A stretch of DNA of 64,000 nt from JABCZS01 sp041660525 (GCA_041660525.1 JBAZWD010000007.1:1-64000), one strand, 5' to 3'; shown: positions 50,553-60,330, counted from the stretch's first letter. Numbers and translations are program-made. Notes: a model not told the origin generated them from the letters alone.

Positions 50553-50554
50553 AT
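50511..50554 (+). promoter_or_regulatory. Inverted repeat overlapping the start of the 454-residue gene
   Basis: GCACTCT (50514-50520) pairs with AGAGTGC (50540-50546), and ATGGC outside the left arm pairs with GCCAT reaching the ATG at 50553. The weak ribosome-binding site GAGAG lies inside the right arm. As RNA it could hide the start; as DNA it could be an operator. Confidence 0.4.
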
Positions 50555-51917
50555 GAACGCAAAAGTCTATAACCCGACTCTCGAAATAAACTACTTTTCA
50601 GAGGATGATCCCAACTATGCATTTTATCTATGGGGATATGCTATTGCCACAGAAGAAAATAAATCTCCTACACAAGAAAAATTAAAAAAAACCTACAAAA
50701 AATTATTTCCTATATGGAACGATGTTACCGACATATTAAATATTTATTTTGTCAACAGTACAGATTTTTTATATACGCGTTGGCATTATGAATTAGTTAA
50801 AATTTGTTACAAGGGTGATGATCCAAGTGCGTTATTACAAATGATGAGAACGCATCGTTACAATCACTTCAAAATACCAGAAAATAAGACTAACTTCACA
50901 TATCAAAAAAAATATAACGCATCACATACCCTTGAAATTAAAAAATTTAAAAGAAAAGATAAAAAACTGGAGGGGCAGTTAAAACAATCACTACACAAAA
51001 AATGGCACAATGGCACATGTAATTTAAATAGAAAATCAATACGCCAACTGGAGACATTAAATCTACTCAGTCATACACGCTCATACCAGGAGCTTAAAAA
51101 CCTCATACATTGTTTGGAAAATCGATATTATCAAGATGAAGTAAATACAAATGACTTAATGTTTATGTATTTCTCCCCTTGCGATAATATTATTCAATTA
51201 AGCAAAATATTGCACGGTGAAAAAACTAAATTAACTTGTCCCGATAATTTCGTTGCATTTGTACAAAAAAATGGAAATACCTTATCTTATAAACAATATC
51301 AGGGATTATTAGAGTATGCATTACTCTACCCCAACAAAATTTCTTTTGATGAAAATTCCCAAGACCCTATTCGATTAGCGGATGCCTATCATTATGCCTA
51401 TAACTGCTGGAAAGATGATATTGAATTATTATTAAGTAACACTGATTTAACCACGCAAGCATTAAAAAAATATCGTTACACGCATACGATTGATAATAAT
51501 TTCTGTCAGTACATAAAGATATACGAAACATATAATTATTTACAGCGTTTTTGTAATTGGATAGCTGATCAATTACGTTGGTGCTATAACCATCCTTGTA
51601 AAGTAATAACATTGCTAATTCTCAGTATAGTGTTTGGTAAAGTACTTGCGCTCTATCAACCGGTATTACAGCTTTTTCAACTGATCTCTAGTCAGGTTAC
51701 TTGGCATACACCAGCTTGGTTAGAAATGATGGGCTCATTAACTACGGCGCGCGGTATCACGGGTTTGATCGCAAGAGCTATTCTTGGTCAGCAACATCCA
51801 GTGCTCTTTGCCTTTAATAAACTTATAGCAAATAATGCCCAGAAGACTATCGACCATATCAACATCGATTTGACTAAAATTCCAGATCAATTGGCAAACT
51901 TTGCAACAAAGTTTTAA
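50553..51917 (+). CDS. Hypothetical membrane-anchored protein (454 aa)
   Basis: A 454-residue protein that I do not recognise. About 1-330 is hydrophilic and helix-rich with many Y, K and N residues. About 335-425 has two hydrophobic stretches (VITLLILSIVFGKVLALY and GSLTTARGITGLIARAIL) after the signature LRWCYNHP. The C-terminal ~35 residues are amphipathic. The membrane module resembles that of the convergent gene (LSWSWNHR...SSVVFGIFDP). It is the only plus-strand gene of the island besides the zapD fragment. Confidence 0.65.
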   Translation: MNAKVYNPTLEINYFSEDDPNYAFYLWGYAIATEENKSPTQEKLKKTYKKLFPIWNDVTDILNIYFVNSTDFLYTRWHYELVKICYKGDDPSALLQMMRTHRYNHFKIPENKTNFTYQKKYNASHTLEIKKFKRKDKKLEGQLKQSLHKKWHNGTCNLNRKSIRQLETLNLLSHTRSYQELKNLIHCLENRYYQDEVNTNDLMFMYFSPCDNIIQLSKILHGEKTKLTCPDNFVAFVQKNGNTLSYKQYQGLLEYALLYPNKISFDENSQDPIRLADAYHYAYNCWKDDIELLLSNTDLTTQALKKYRYTHTIDNNFCQYIKIYETYNYLQRFCNWIADQLRWCYNHPCKVITLLILSIVFGKVLALYQPVLQLFQLISSQVTWHTPAWLEMMGSLTTARGITGLIARAILGQQHPVLFAFNKLIANNAQKTIDHINIDLTKIPDQLANFATKF

Positions 51918-51920
51918 AAA

Positions 51921-54194
51921 CTAATAAGCATACTTCTCACTGGCTTCTGCGTAAAGTGCAGCAGCAGCATTCTGCTTACTCTCATCAGTAGTATTGGCTC
52001 TTGTCTTAACAAAGCTTATATAGGCACTGGTAGTGCTGCTAAAAAATTTTTGAATTTTCGTTTGGTGATTAAGGATAACGGAAACGATTTCTGCTTGTTC
52101 TGGAGAAAACTCTTTAATCATCTCGCACAGTTGATGATTATTATTCTTATCAGATTTTTCATAAAGCAAAATAAGCACTCTTGCGCGCATAGCATCCAAA
52201 ACTGGAATAGATAGTACGTGATGTTTATTCAACATTTCGTATTGTTGCGCTAAATCAGCAATACTCTGGGCATTCTTAATGGCTTGAATAATATTATCGT
52301 ATGCTTTGCCTTCAGTAGGAATGTATTGGGTTATTTTAGGTTGAGTAAAGCCAGCACCATCATGTGCACTAGGGTTTGTAGGGTTAATACCCAACTCTGT
52401 CATGAGATCATTTTTACTAAATTTATCTGCAAAATGATTAAGCGGAAGAGTAACTGCATTTTGAATACAAGAAGCAAAAAAACGAATCAAAATAAACCCA
52501 CCTATATACCCAAATGCCTCATCGGCATATTCATACAGATTGTTTAACTGATCTTCTAGGCCTATAGATTCTAAAATAAACAAAGGGTCAAAAATACCAA
52601 ATACGACAGAAGATGCGATCGCAATACAAAGCTGCAATCGATGATTCCATGACCAAGATAACAATTCTAAAATATAATGATAAAAACTGTAGACCACTTC
52701 AACAGTGCATAATAGAAGCCATGTGGGTGTTTCACTCCAGCTTTTGGTGTTCGTCCGAATAGATAAATCCATTAAATAAACAATATCGTTTGCATAGCCA
52801 TTTTCAGAAAGTTTGCCGAAAATTTTATCGTAGATTGATTGTGCAAAATTTTCAAAATTACTCTTCTCAACTATACTACAGGCTTTGAATCTTTCTCTGT
52901 ATTTATTTTCTATCGAGCGATACGCTTGACTGAATAATATTGGGTTACTAAAAATATGATTTCTTATATTAGCCAAAAGAGGTTTATTGGATTCTTCAAT
53001 TTGCTCTATATTTCCCTTCTCGATAACATGAAGAAATAAAATGCCCTCTATCCAGTCAGAACGTTCTTCTTGAGACATCAAGGATAAGCAATTCACAAGC
53101 GGTTCAATGTCTATATTGGTATTTTCAAATGAATCAAGCACTTCTGTTAATAGGGATTTTTCAGAATCTTTCCCATAAAATAATTCAACAAAATCTTTAG
53201 AAATAATGCTTTCACTTTCGTTAAAACAGAAAAAAACTAATGTGGTAAGCACCACTTTTTTATCATCTACTTTCTTATCATCTACTTTATCAAAGTAGCC
53301 CTGATCATCTTTATTATAAATAAGAGCATTTGCGTAGCACCACAACAATCTTTCTAATGCCTGCCAATAACTTTTATCTTGAAAGAAAAATAGTGAACCA
53401 ATCATTTTTAATAAATTTTTATTTTTATTTTTCATTAATGCTAAAATAGGCTGAAATTGTTCAAAATCATCCGGTGCACTACCCTCTGCCACATTATTTA
53501 TGCGCCAGGGAATGAATGGGTTTGCCCAACCGTCTTGAGGGGACGAGATATCTGATGTAGGAAATAGTATATTATTATTTGGATTGGCTGATATTTCACT
53601 CACCACCCCCAGTTCTGTTAATTTTTTCACAGGAATTTTATTATTGAAACCCATGAATGATTTACTCTCAAGATAAAACCTGGGTAAATATATGCTCAAT
53701 GAATTAATTTCATTAAATAAATCTAACATTTGTTGAGAGTATTGAATTTTATCTTCGAAAAACACTTTGGTGTCTTGATGATAAAGATAGGCACGCAGGC
53801 AAATATCATAAAATATATCTGTGCCAAAGAGTATGCTAGGATCCGCCAGTGTATTTTCTAGGCGCGTCATTATTTCTGGCCATATGTCGGCAAGCTTTAG
53901 AGCGATTTGCGTTGGATCAATTTTAAGCTTCGATTTTTCTAAAATGTCTTGAATGTGATCTACAGCAAAATAAAAAATCACTGGGACTTTTTTTTCTTCG
54001 TCGGTCAGATTGTTCCCATATTTTTTATGAATATTTTGAAAAATTTGGTATTTTTCTTTTAATGTATTGAGAGAGCGGAAATGGTCACCATTAACCCAGA
54101 TAATACGCTGCAATTGTGGTTTTGCTTGTTGAAGATTTTCGACAAAGAATAAATTGGCTGGTAAACTAAATTTATTCTTTTTATTTCTAGGCAT
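51921..54194 (-). CDS. Hypothetical membrane-anchored protein (757 aa)
   Basis: A 757-residue protein that I do not recognise. It is mostly helical and acidic, with hydrophobic segments at about 500-590 (LLCTVEVVYSFYHYILELLSW, LCIAIASSVVFGIF, FGYIGGFILIRFFASC) and a soluble C-terminus of ~160 residues. The layout of hydrophobic helices followed by NHFADKF-like helix matches the convergent 454-residue protein, so the two are probably distant paralogues. A TSAYISF near the end loosely recalls the SYVSFS/GYASFS ends of the kinases. Its stop is 3 bp from the neighbour's stop. Confidence 0.65.
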   Translation of the reverse strand: MPRNKKNKFSLPANLFFVENLQQAKPQLQRIIWVNGDHFRSLNTLKEKYQIFQNIHKKYGNNLTDEEKKVPVIFYFAVDHIQDILEKSKLKIDPTQIALKLADIWPEIMTRLENTLADPSILFGTDIFYDICLRAYLYHQDTKVFFEDKIQYSQQMLDLFNEINSLSIYLPRFYLESKSFMGFNNKIPVKKLTELGVVSEISANPNNNILFPTSDISSPQDGWANPFIPWRINNVAEGSAPDDFEQFQPILALMKNKNKNLLKMIGSLFFFQDKSYWQALERLLWCYANALIYNKDDQGYFDKVDDKKVDDKKVVLTTLVFFCFNESESIISKDFVELFYGKDSEKSLLTEVLDSFENTNIDIEPLVNCLSLMSQEERSDWIEGILFLHVIEKGNIEQIEESNKPLLANIRNHIFSNPILFSQAYRSIENKYRERFKACSIVEKSNFENFAQSIYDKIFGKLSENGYANDIVYLMDLSIRTNTKSWSETPTWLLLCTVEVVYSFYHYILELLSWSWNHRLQLCIAIASSVVFGIFDPLFILESIGLEDQLNNLYEYADEAFGYIGGFILIRFFASCIQNAVTLPLNHFADKFSKNDLMTELGINPTNPSAHDGAGFTQPKITQYIPTEGKAYDNIIQAIKNAQSIADLAQQYEMLNKHHVLSIPVLDAMRARVLILLYEKSDKNNNHQLCEMIKEFSPEQAEIVSVILNHQTKIQKFFSSTTSAYISFVKTRANTTDESKQNAAAALYAEASEKYAY

Positions 54195-54295
54195 CAGCGC
54201 ACTCCAAAAGCCACATAATGAAGAAATAGTAACTCATAAAGCTTAAACTAATCTTATGGCACCTTGGTCTTGCCCCACGGGTATATTCGCAAGAA

Positions 54296-56899
54296 CTATA
54301 TCTTCCCGTGACAACTCTTATATTTCTTCCCTGAGCCACAATGGCAAGGATCATTACGTCCAATTTTACGTTCGCGTTTTATCGGTTGCGGTGTTAAAGC
54401 TTCAATTTCATCTTCTTCTGCGCTCGGTGCATCGGCATGTTCGAGTTTCATGTCTTTAGCTGTTTGTTCACGGCGTTGAGCTTCTAGCGCGTCAATATCT
54501 GCCGCATTAGACACTTTAAATTTAGCCAAAGCCTGGCAAGCTTCATAATTAAACGCATCCAGCATTGCTGAGAATAATAAAAATGCTTCGCGTTTATATT
54601 CTTGCTTAGGATCTTTATTGGCATAACCACGCAAACTTACACTGCGACGTAAATAATCCATAGCACCTAAGTGATCTTTCCAATGGCTGTCTAAAATTTG
54701 CAGTAACAAAGATTTCTCAAATCGTTTTGCAACATCAGGATTAACACCTGTGAGTTTTTCAGCGTAAAGTTGCTTAACGTTTTCAATTACGTTTAAAGCT
54801 ATTTTCTCAGCAGTTTCATTTTCTGCCCACGCTTTAACCGGCAAATCTAAACCAAATTCATTTTTTAGCTCATCAAATAAACCATCAACATCCCACTGCT
54901 CTTGAATACTGTCCAATGGCAAATATTTTAAAACCAATTGCATATAAACATCGTAACGTAGATCTTCTACTATATCAGTGACATCATCACGCATCATCAA
55001 TTCACTGCGTTTGGTATAAATTACACGACGTTGATCATTTGCGACATCATCAAACTCGAGTAATTGTTTACGAATATCAAAATTGTGTGCTTCGACTTTA
55101 CGTTGTGCATTTTCAATGGCTCGACTGACCATAGGACTTTCAATAGACTGATCGCCTTGCAAACCTAATTTTTTCATAACCACTTTCATGCGATCGGATG
55201 CAAAAATACGCATTAAATTATCTTCTAGAGATAAATAAAATTGGGTTGAACCGGGATCGCCTTGTCGCGCACAACGGCCACGTAATTGATTATCGATACG
55301 TCTTGCTTCATGACGTTCTGAACCTATCACATGCAAACCACCGGCTTTAAGAACAATATCACCGCCCAAAACAATATCTGTTCCACGACCGGCCATATTG
55401 GTGGCAATTGTAACGGCACCAGGCGCACCAGCTGCGGCAATAATTTGTGCTTCTTTTTCATGATGTTTTGCATTTAATACTTGGTGAGGGATTTTTACTT
55501 TGTCTAATAATTTTGACAAAATTTCAGAATTTTCGATCGAGGTTGTGCCTAATAAAACCGGTTGATGTTTAGCACGGCGCTTTTGAATATCTTCAACAAT
55601 GGCTTTGAATTTATCTTCTGTTGTCGCAAAAATTAAATCCGGTGCATCCACACGAATATTCGTATTATGTGTCGGCATCGGCACTACGGCTAAATTATAA
55701 ATTAATCTAAATTCTTGCCCTTCTGTAGAGGCTGTTCCTGTCATGCCCGCTAATTTTTCATATTGACGGAAATAATTTTGGAAAGTGATGGAAGCCAAAG
55801 TTTGACTTTCATTTTGAATTTCAAGTCCTTCTTTTGCTTCTATGGCTTGATGCAAACCTTCAGACCAACGACGTCCTGCCATTGCACGTCCAGAGTGTTC
55901 GTCAATAATAACGACGGATCCTTCTTTTACCATATATTGCACATCACGTTGAAATAAATGATGCGCGCGCAAAGCCGCATGAATATGATGCAATAACATT
56001 AAATGGCTAGCATTATATAAATTATCACCTTCTAGCAATAAACCCGCGTCGTGCAATAATTCTTCTACACGTGCTTGACCATTTTCAGTCAAATGCACTT
56101 GTTTAGTTTTTTCGTCTAAAACAAAATCGCCAGGCTCGCTTTCATCGATTTGAACTTTCAGACTGGGCACGACTTCATTTATTTTTCCGTACAATGCTGT
56201 ACTGTCTTGAATGCGACCAGAAATAACTAAGGGCGTACGCGCTTCATCAATTAATACCGAATCCACTTCATCGACTATGACAAAATGCAAATCACGTTGC
56301 ACTTTTTCATCTAAACTAAACGCCATATTATCGCGTAAAAAATCAAAACCTAATTCATTATTTGTGGCATAGGTAATATCGGCTGCATATGCTTGTTTTT
56401 TTTCTTCAACGCTCATGCCAGGAATGCTAACGCCAACTGTTAAACCTAAAAATTCATAAATAGGTCCCATCCATTTGGCATCGCGCGCTGCTAGATAAGG
56501 ATTAACCGTAACCACGTGTACGCCTTTCCCGGTCAATGCATTTAAATATGCAGCTAAGGTTGCGACTAAGGTTTTTCCTTCACCGGTATGCATTTCAGCA
56601 ATTTTGCCTTCATGTAATACGATACCGCCCATTAATTGCACGTCAAAATGGCGCATATTCAATGTGCGTTTAGCCGCTTCTCTGACTAGAGCAAATGCTT
56701 CAGGTATTAATTGATCAAGCATATCACCTTGTATCAAACGGTTGCGTAAATGTTCAGTTTGCGCGCGCAAAGCTTCATCAGAGTACGCGATCATTTTCTC
56801 TTCTTGCGCATTAATTTTTTCAACCACTTGACGTAAGCGTCTTAATTCACGCTCATGCTTAATTTCAAATAATTTTTTGAATAACTTCGAAATACCCAT
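54296..56899 (-). CDS. secA: Protein translocase ATPase SecA
   Basis: SecA drives preproteins through SecYEG. The 867-residue protein starts MGISKLFKKLF. Walker A is MHTGEGKT (residues 103-110), followed by DVQLMGG, VDEVDSVLIDEART (DEAD-like box), TNMAGRGTDI and RGRCARQGDPGS. The C-terminal zinc-binding tail IGRNDPCHCGSGKKYKSCHG is present, as in SecB-interacting SecA. It is slightly shorter than E. coli SecA (901) in the linker before the zinc motif. It diverges from dciA by 40 bp. Confidence 0.97.
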   Translation of the reverse strand: MGISKLFKKLFEIKHERELRRLRQVVEKINAQEEKMIAYSDEALRAQTEHLRNRLIQGDMLDQLIPEAFALVREAAKRTLNMRHFDVQLMGGIVLHEGKIAEMHTGEGKTLVATLAAYLNALTGKGVHVVTVNPYLAARDAKWMGPIYEFLGLTVGVSIPGMSVEEKKQAYAADITYATNNELGFDFLRDNMAFSLDEKVQRDLHFVIVDEVDSVLIDEARTPLVISGRIQDSTALYGKINEVVPSLKVQIDESEPGDFVLDEKTKQVHLTENGQARVEELLHDAGLLLEGDNLYNASHLMLLHHIHAALRAHHLFQRDVQYMVKEGSVVIIDEHSGRAMAGRRWSEGLHQAIEAKEGLEIQNESQTLASITFQNYFRQYEKLAGMTGTASTEGQEFRLIYNLAVVPMPTHNTNIRVDAPDLIFATTEDKFKAIVEDIQKRRAKHQPVLLGTTSIENSEILSKLLDKVKIPHQVLNAKHHEKEAQIIAAAGAPGAVTIATNMAGRGTDIVLGGDIVLKAGGLHVIGSERHEARRIDNQLRGRCARQGDPGSTQFYLSLEDNLMRIFASDRMKVVMKKLGLQGDQSIESPMVSRAIENAQRKVEAHNFDIRKQLLEFDDVANDQRRVIYTKRSELMMRDDVTDIVEDLRYDVYMQLVLKYLPLDSIQEQWDVDGLFDELKNEFGLDLPVKAWAENETAEKIALNVIENVKQLYAEKLTGVNPDVAKRFEKSLLLQILDSHWKDHLGAMDYLRRSVSLRGYANKDPKQEYKREAFLLFSAMLDAFNYEACQALAKFKVSNAADIDALEAQRREQTAKDMKLEHADAPSAEEDEIEALTPQPIKRERKIGRNDPCHCGSGKKYKSCHGKI

Positions 56900-56939
56900 G
56901 AATTTTGTTTTCCTATCTATTAATGTGTATGATCATCCA

Positions 56940-57380
56940 ATGAAACACTCTATTGGTCAACTATTGCATCAAGGCGAATTGTCTGAATTGACACATCAGG
57001 CCTTGCGCTTAAAAAAAATAAACACCTTGCTCCAAGAGATACTCCCTGCGGAATTAGCGCATGACACACGCGCCGTATCTTTTGTAAACAGTTGCCTGTT
57101 ATTAGAAATCTCTAATAGTAGCACAGCGACGTTATTGCGCTATTATACTCCAACTTTGCTCAGCCAAATAAGGCTTAATAGGGAGTTTGCCAGCATTGCT
57201 TCCATTAAACAACAAATAAAACCTAATTCAACACCTAAGCTCATTAGCGATAAAAAAATTCAACAACGTGCACCTTATTCCAAGAAGGTCAGCTTATTAT
57301 TATCACAAGTTGCGGATAAAATTCAGTATGAACCACTCAAGCAAGCTTTATTAAAATTATCTGAACATTTACCAAAATAA
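56940..57380 (+). CDS. dciA: DciA-type helicase-loading protein (DUF721)
   Basis: The start at 56940 (MKHSIGQLLHQGELSELTHQAL) matches the family N-terminus; upstream in-frame ATGs overlap the secA start. The product has 146 residues. It resembles gammaproteobacterial DUF721/DciA proteins, which load DnaB in bacteria lacking DnaC: LLQEILPAELAHDTRAVSFVNSCLLLEISNS and the SSAW-like LLRYYTPTLLSQIR region. Location between lpxC and secA is the classic gammaproteobacterial site of dciA. Its 3' end overlaps uppP by 12 bp, convergently. Confidence 0.75.
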   Translation: MKHSIGQLLHQGELSELTHQALRLKKINTLLQEILPAELAHDTRAVSFVNSCLLLEISNSSTATLLRYYTPTLLSQIRLNREFASIASIKQQIKPNSTPKLISDKKIQQRAPYSKKVSLLLSQVADKIQYEPLKQALLKLSEHLPK

Positions 57381-58169
57381 AAATAATAATAACGCGCCTA
57401 ATAATAAACGGTAAATAACGAAAGGCATCATGCCCATACGTTCAATTAATTTTAAAAAAATATAAATAACCGCAAATGCTGTGACAGCTGAAAGTGCTAC
57501 AGCTAATAGTAATAAACCCATCTGCGTATTGGCCCAATCTGCCTGCGTCATTTGGCTAGCCTCATGACCGCCGGCTAATACAATAACGGGGATTGATAAT
57601 AGAAAAGAAAAACGTGAGCTGGCTTCTTTGGATAATCCCATGATTAAACCTGCGGTCATGGTCGTGCCTGAACGTGAAGCACCCGGGATTAATGCGAGTG
57701 CTTGCGCAATACCAATCACTAAGATGTCTTTCCAATTGAGTTGATATTCCGTGCGTGTTTGCTTGGCATATTTATCAGCAAAACCTAAAAAAATACCAAA
57801 GACTATCATGCCAAAGGCGATAATAACGGGATCGCGTAAATAGGTACTGATGTATTGACTGAATAATAATCCTGCTAAACCCACAGGAATCGTAGTAAAA
57901 CCTAACGCCCACATGAGTCGGCTTTGCGCTGTTTGGCCGCGCCCCATACAACTTAAAACCCAATCCCTAATCATGATGCGTAATTCGCGACGGAAATAAA
58001 ATAATACTGCTATTAAAGTTCCCATATGCAAAGCCACATCAAAGACTAAGCCTTGATCTTTGTAGTGCATGAAAGTTGAAAGTAAAATGAGATGAGCAGA
58101 ACTTGAAACAGGCAAAAACTCAGTCAACCCTTGTATAACTGCGAGTAGTATAACCTGTAATAAATCCAT
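57369..58169 (-). CDS. uppP: Undecaprenyl-diphosphate phosphatase
   Basis: UppP (BacA) dephosphorylates undecaprenyl-PP to recycle the lipid carrier for peptidoglycan. The start at 58169 (MDLLQVILLAVIQGLTEFLPVSSS) lies one base after the lpxC stop. The product has 266 residues with about eight membrane helices and the two catalytic motifs GLTEFLPVSSSAHL and PGASRSGTTM. It probably shares a transcript with lpxC. Its presence here is an insertion relative to the usual lpxC-secA order. Confidence 0.94.
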   Translation of the reverse strand: MDLLQVILLAVIQGLTEFLPVSSSAHLILLSTFMHYKDQGLVFDVALHMGTLIAVLFYFRRELRIMIRDWVLSCMGRGQTAQSRLMWALGFTTIPVGLAGLLFSQYISTYLRDPVIIAFGMIVFGIFLGFADKYAKQTRTEYQLNWKDILVIGIAQALALIPGASRSGTTMTAGLIMGLSKEASSRFSFLLSIPVIVLAGGHEASQMTQADWANTQMGLLLLAVALSAVTAFAVIYIFLKLIERMGMMPFVIYRLLLGALLLFLFW

Positions 58170-58170
58170 G

Positions 58171-59091
58171 TTACGCTTGGCCGGCCAAAGCAACCCATTG
58201 TGCGTAGGCAGGCAGTGCTACTTCTTGTTTCTCAAAAGTGACAATTTCCCATGCATCTTCTTGTTGCAATAAGGCACGGAGTAATTGATTATTTAAAGCA
58301 TGACCCGATTTAACACCATGAAATGCGCCTATGATATTTTTACCGAGTAAAAATAAATCACCAATCGCATCAAGAATTTTATGCTTAACAAATTCATCTT
58401 CGTATCTTAAGCCGTCTTCATTTAAAACACGGTATTCATCAATAATAACCGTATTATCCATGCTTGCGCCTAAAGCTAAATTCATTTTACGCATTTTTTC
58501 AGCATCACTTAAAAAGCCGAACGTACGTGCACGACAAACTTCTTTAATATAGGAAGTTTCAGAGAAATCTAAATGGATGGATTGTTTGCTACCGCGAAAA
58601 ACAGGGTGATCAAAATCAATATCAAAAGCAACGCGGAAACCATCAAAAGGCATAATGGTTGCAGTTTTATCGCCTTGTTGAACTACGACTTTCTTCTTGA
58701 TGCGCATAAAACGCTTAGGTGCATTTTGCTCGCAAATCCCTGCAGATTGAATTAAAAATACAAAAGGACCCGCGCTGCCATCCATAATTGGAACTTCAGG
58801 CGCAGTGACTTCAACATAGGCATTATCGATACCTAAGCCAGAAAAAGCAGACAAGAGATGTTCAACCGTAGAAATAACAGCCTTACCTTTGACTAAACTT
58901 GTTGATAAGGTTGTATCGCCAACATTCATAGGATGGGCCAAGATATCAACCACAGGATCTAAATCAACCCGACGAAAGACTATACCCGTATCAACCGGTG
59001 CAGGTTTAAGTGTTAAATAAATTTTATCGCCCGTATGTACGCCGACGCCGGTCGCACAAATCACGTTTTTCAGTGTTCTTTGTTTGATCAT
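58171..59091 (-). CDS. lpxC: UDP-3-O-acyl-N-acetylglucosamine deacetylase
   Basis: LpxC is the zinc deacetylase and the committed step of lipid A synthesis. The start at 59091 (MIKQRTLKNVICATGVGVHTG) agrees with E. coli and has AGGG upstream, giving 306 residues (305 in E. coli). Zinc and catalytic motifs are VEHLLSAFSGLGIDN, MDGSAGPFV and KHKILDAIGDLFLLG. The C-terminus (ALPAYAQWVALAGQA) may influence FtsH turnover. It is the last gene of the dcw block. Confidence 0.96.
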   Translation of the reverse strand: MIKQRTLKNVICATGVGVHTGDKIYLTLKPAPVDTGIVFRRVDLDPVVDILAHPMNVGDTTLSTSLVKGKAVISTVEHLLSAFSGLGIDNAYVEVTAPEVPIMDGSAGPFVFLIQSAGICEQNAPKRFMRIKKKVVVQQGDKTATIMPFDGFRVAFDIDFDHPVFRGSKQSIHLDFSETSYIKEVCRARTFGFLSDAEKMRKMNLALGASMDNTVIIDEYRVLNEDGLRYEDEFVKHKILDAIGDLFLLGKNIIGAFHGVKSGHALNNQLLRALLQQEDAWEIVTFEKQEVALPAYAQWVALAGQA

Positions 59092-59167
59092 TAAATCATA
59101 CCCTAAAAATTTAAGCATTATAACACGGCTATTTCGCAAAGAAAAGCCATGTTGTATTGCTTGCTCA

Positions 59168-59183
59168 AACCCCTTTTGGGGTT
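59168..59183 (-). terminator. Small hairpin at the ftsZ stop
   Basis: AACCCC-TTTT-GGGGTT overlaps the ftsZ stop codon and could reduce read-through into lpxC. Stem of six pairs, no T tract of note on the minus strand. Confidence 0.3.
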
Positions 59184-60330
59184 AGTCTTCTTGCCTTCTT
59201 AAGAATGCAGGAATATCTAAATAGTCCATGTCCTGAGCTTCTAAAGCAACCGCTGCACGTTTTACCGCAGCGCCTGCTTGACGACGCATCACTGTAGGAC
59301 GCTCTAAACGATGATAATCTAAGGTACCATCTGCTTTTGTACTTTCTAGAATTTTAACACCAGTAGGTAGCTCGGATTGCATTAAGCCAGTGGCTACAAC
59401 AGTCACACGTAATTCATCTGTCATATCTGGATCAACAACGGTACCCACAACAACTGTGGCATCTTCAGAGGTAAATTCTTTAATAATCGAACCCACTTCT
59501 TCAAATTCACCAATAGACATATCTAGACCTGCGGTAATATTCACTAAAACGCCGCGTGCGCCTGAAAGTGTTACATTTTCCAATAAAGGACTTGATATAG
59601 CCATTTCTGCTGCCTGTCTTGCTCTATCTTCACCACTAGCAGTTCCTGTACCCATCATCGCCATACCCATTTCACTCATAACGGTGCGTACGTCTGCAAA
59701 GTCTACGTTAATAAGACCGGGACGCGTGATTAATTCAGCGATACCTTGTACTGCGCCTAATAACACATCGTTAGCTGCTTTAAATGCATCTAATAAACTA
59801 ATGCCTTTTCCTAATACATTTAATAATTTTTCATTAGGAATAGTAATTAATGAATCAACATGTTTGCCTAATTCAATAATACCTTGTTCTGCAATTTGCA
59901 TGCGTTTACGACCTTCAAAGGGAAAAGGTTTGGTAACAACTGCAACAGTTAAAATACCCATTTTGCGTGCAATTTCTGCAACAATAGGCGCTGCACCCGT
60001 ACCTGTACCGCCACCCATACCGGCAGTCACAAATACCATATCTGCACCTTGCAACATTTGCATAATGCGTTCTTTATCTTCTTCGGCTGCTCTGCGTCCA
60101 ACATCTGGATTTGCGCCAGCGCCTAAACCTTTAGTCATATGACCGCCAAGTTGCATGGTCATTTGCACAGGCAAATTTTGCAAAGCTTGTGCGTCAGTAT
60201 TCGCGCAAATAAATTCAGCGCCTTCAATATTTTTATGGACCATATGTGCTACGGCATTACCGCCGCCGCCGCCCACACCAATGACTTTAATAACCGCTCT
60301 TTCTGATGCATCTTCAACAAGTTGAAACAT
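59182..60330 (-). CDS. ftsZ: Cell division GTPase FtsZ
   Basis: FtsZ is the tubulin-like GTPase that forms the division ring. The start at 60330 (MFQLVEDASERAVIKVIGVGGGGGNAV) has GGGAG upstream; 382 residues (383 in E. coli). The GTP-binding signature GGGTGTGAAP and the T7-loop region NVDFADVRTVM are intact. The C-terminal peptide MDYLDIPAFLRRQED, which binds FtsA and ZipA (and ZapD), is conserved. Confidence 0.98.
   Translation of the reverse strand: MFQLVEDASERAVIKVIGVGGGGGNAVAHMVHKNIEGAEFICANTDAQALQNLPVQMTMQLGGHMTKGLGAGANPDVGRRAAEEDKERIMQMLQGADMVFVTAGMGGGTGTGAAPIVAEIARKMGILTVAVVTKPFPFEGRKRMQIAEQGIIELGKHVDSLITIPNEKLLNVLGKGISLLDAFKAANDVLLGAVQGIAELITRPGLINVDFADVRTVMSEMGMAMMGTGTASGEDRARQAAEMAISSPLLENVTLSGARGVLVNITAGLDMSIGEFEEVGSIIKEFTSEDATVVVGTVVDPDMTDELRVTVVATGLMQSELPTGVKILESTKADGTLDYHRLERPTVMRRQAGAAVKRAAVALEAQDMDYLDIPAFLRRQED

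Larger units (their letters stand above)
34944..54295. other. Accessory island between zapD and secA
   Basis: In E. coli and relatives secA and zapD converge with only mutT and yacG between them. Here the flanks keep that orientation (pilB-pilC-pilD-coaE-zapD on plus, dcw cluster to secA on minus), but about 19 kb of lineage-specific genes fills the gap. The content is ankyrin, kinase, TIR-like, Sel1, pentapeptide, LRR and GLUG proteins plus rearranged gene fragments. No integrase, tRNA or clear terminal repeat is seen, so the mode of arrival is unknown. Confidence 0.7.

Noticed and set aside
59390..60142. A 250-codon frame antisense to ftsZ
   Set aside because: It is the complement of a highly conserved gene with no ribosome-binding site and a composition explained by codon bias of ftsZ.
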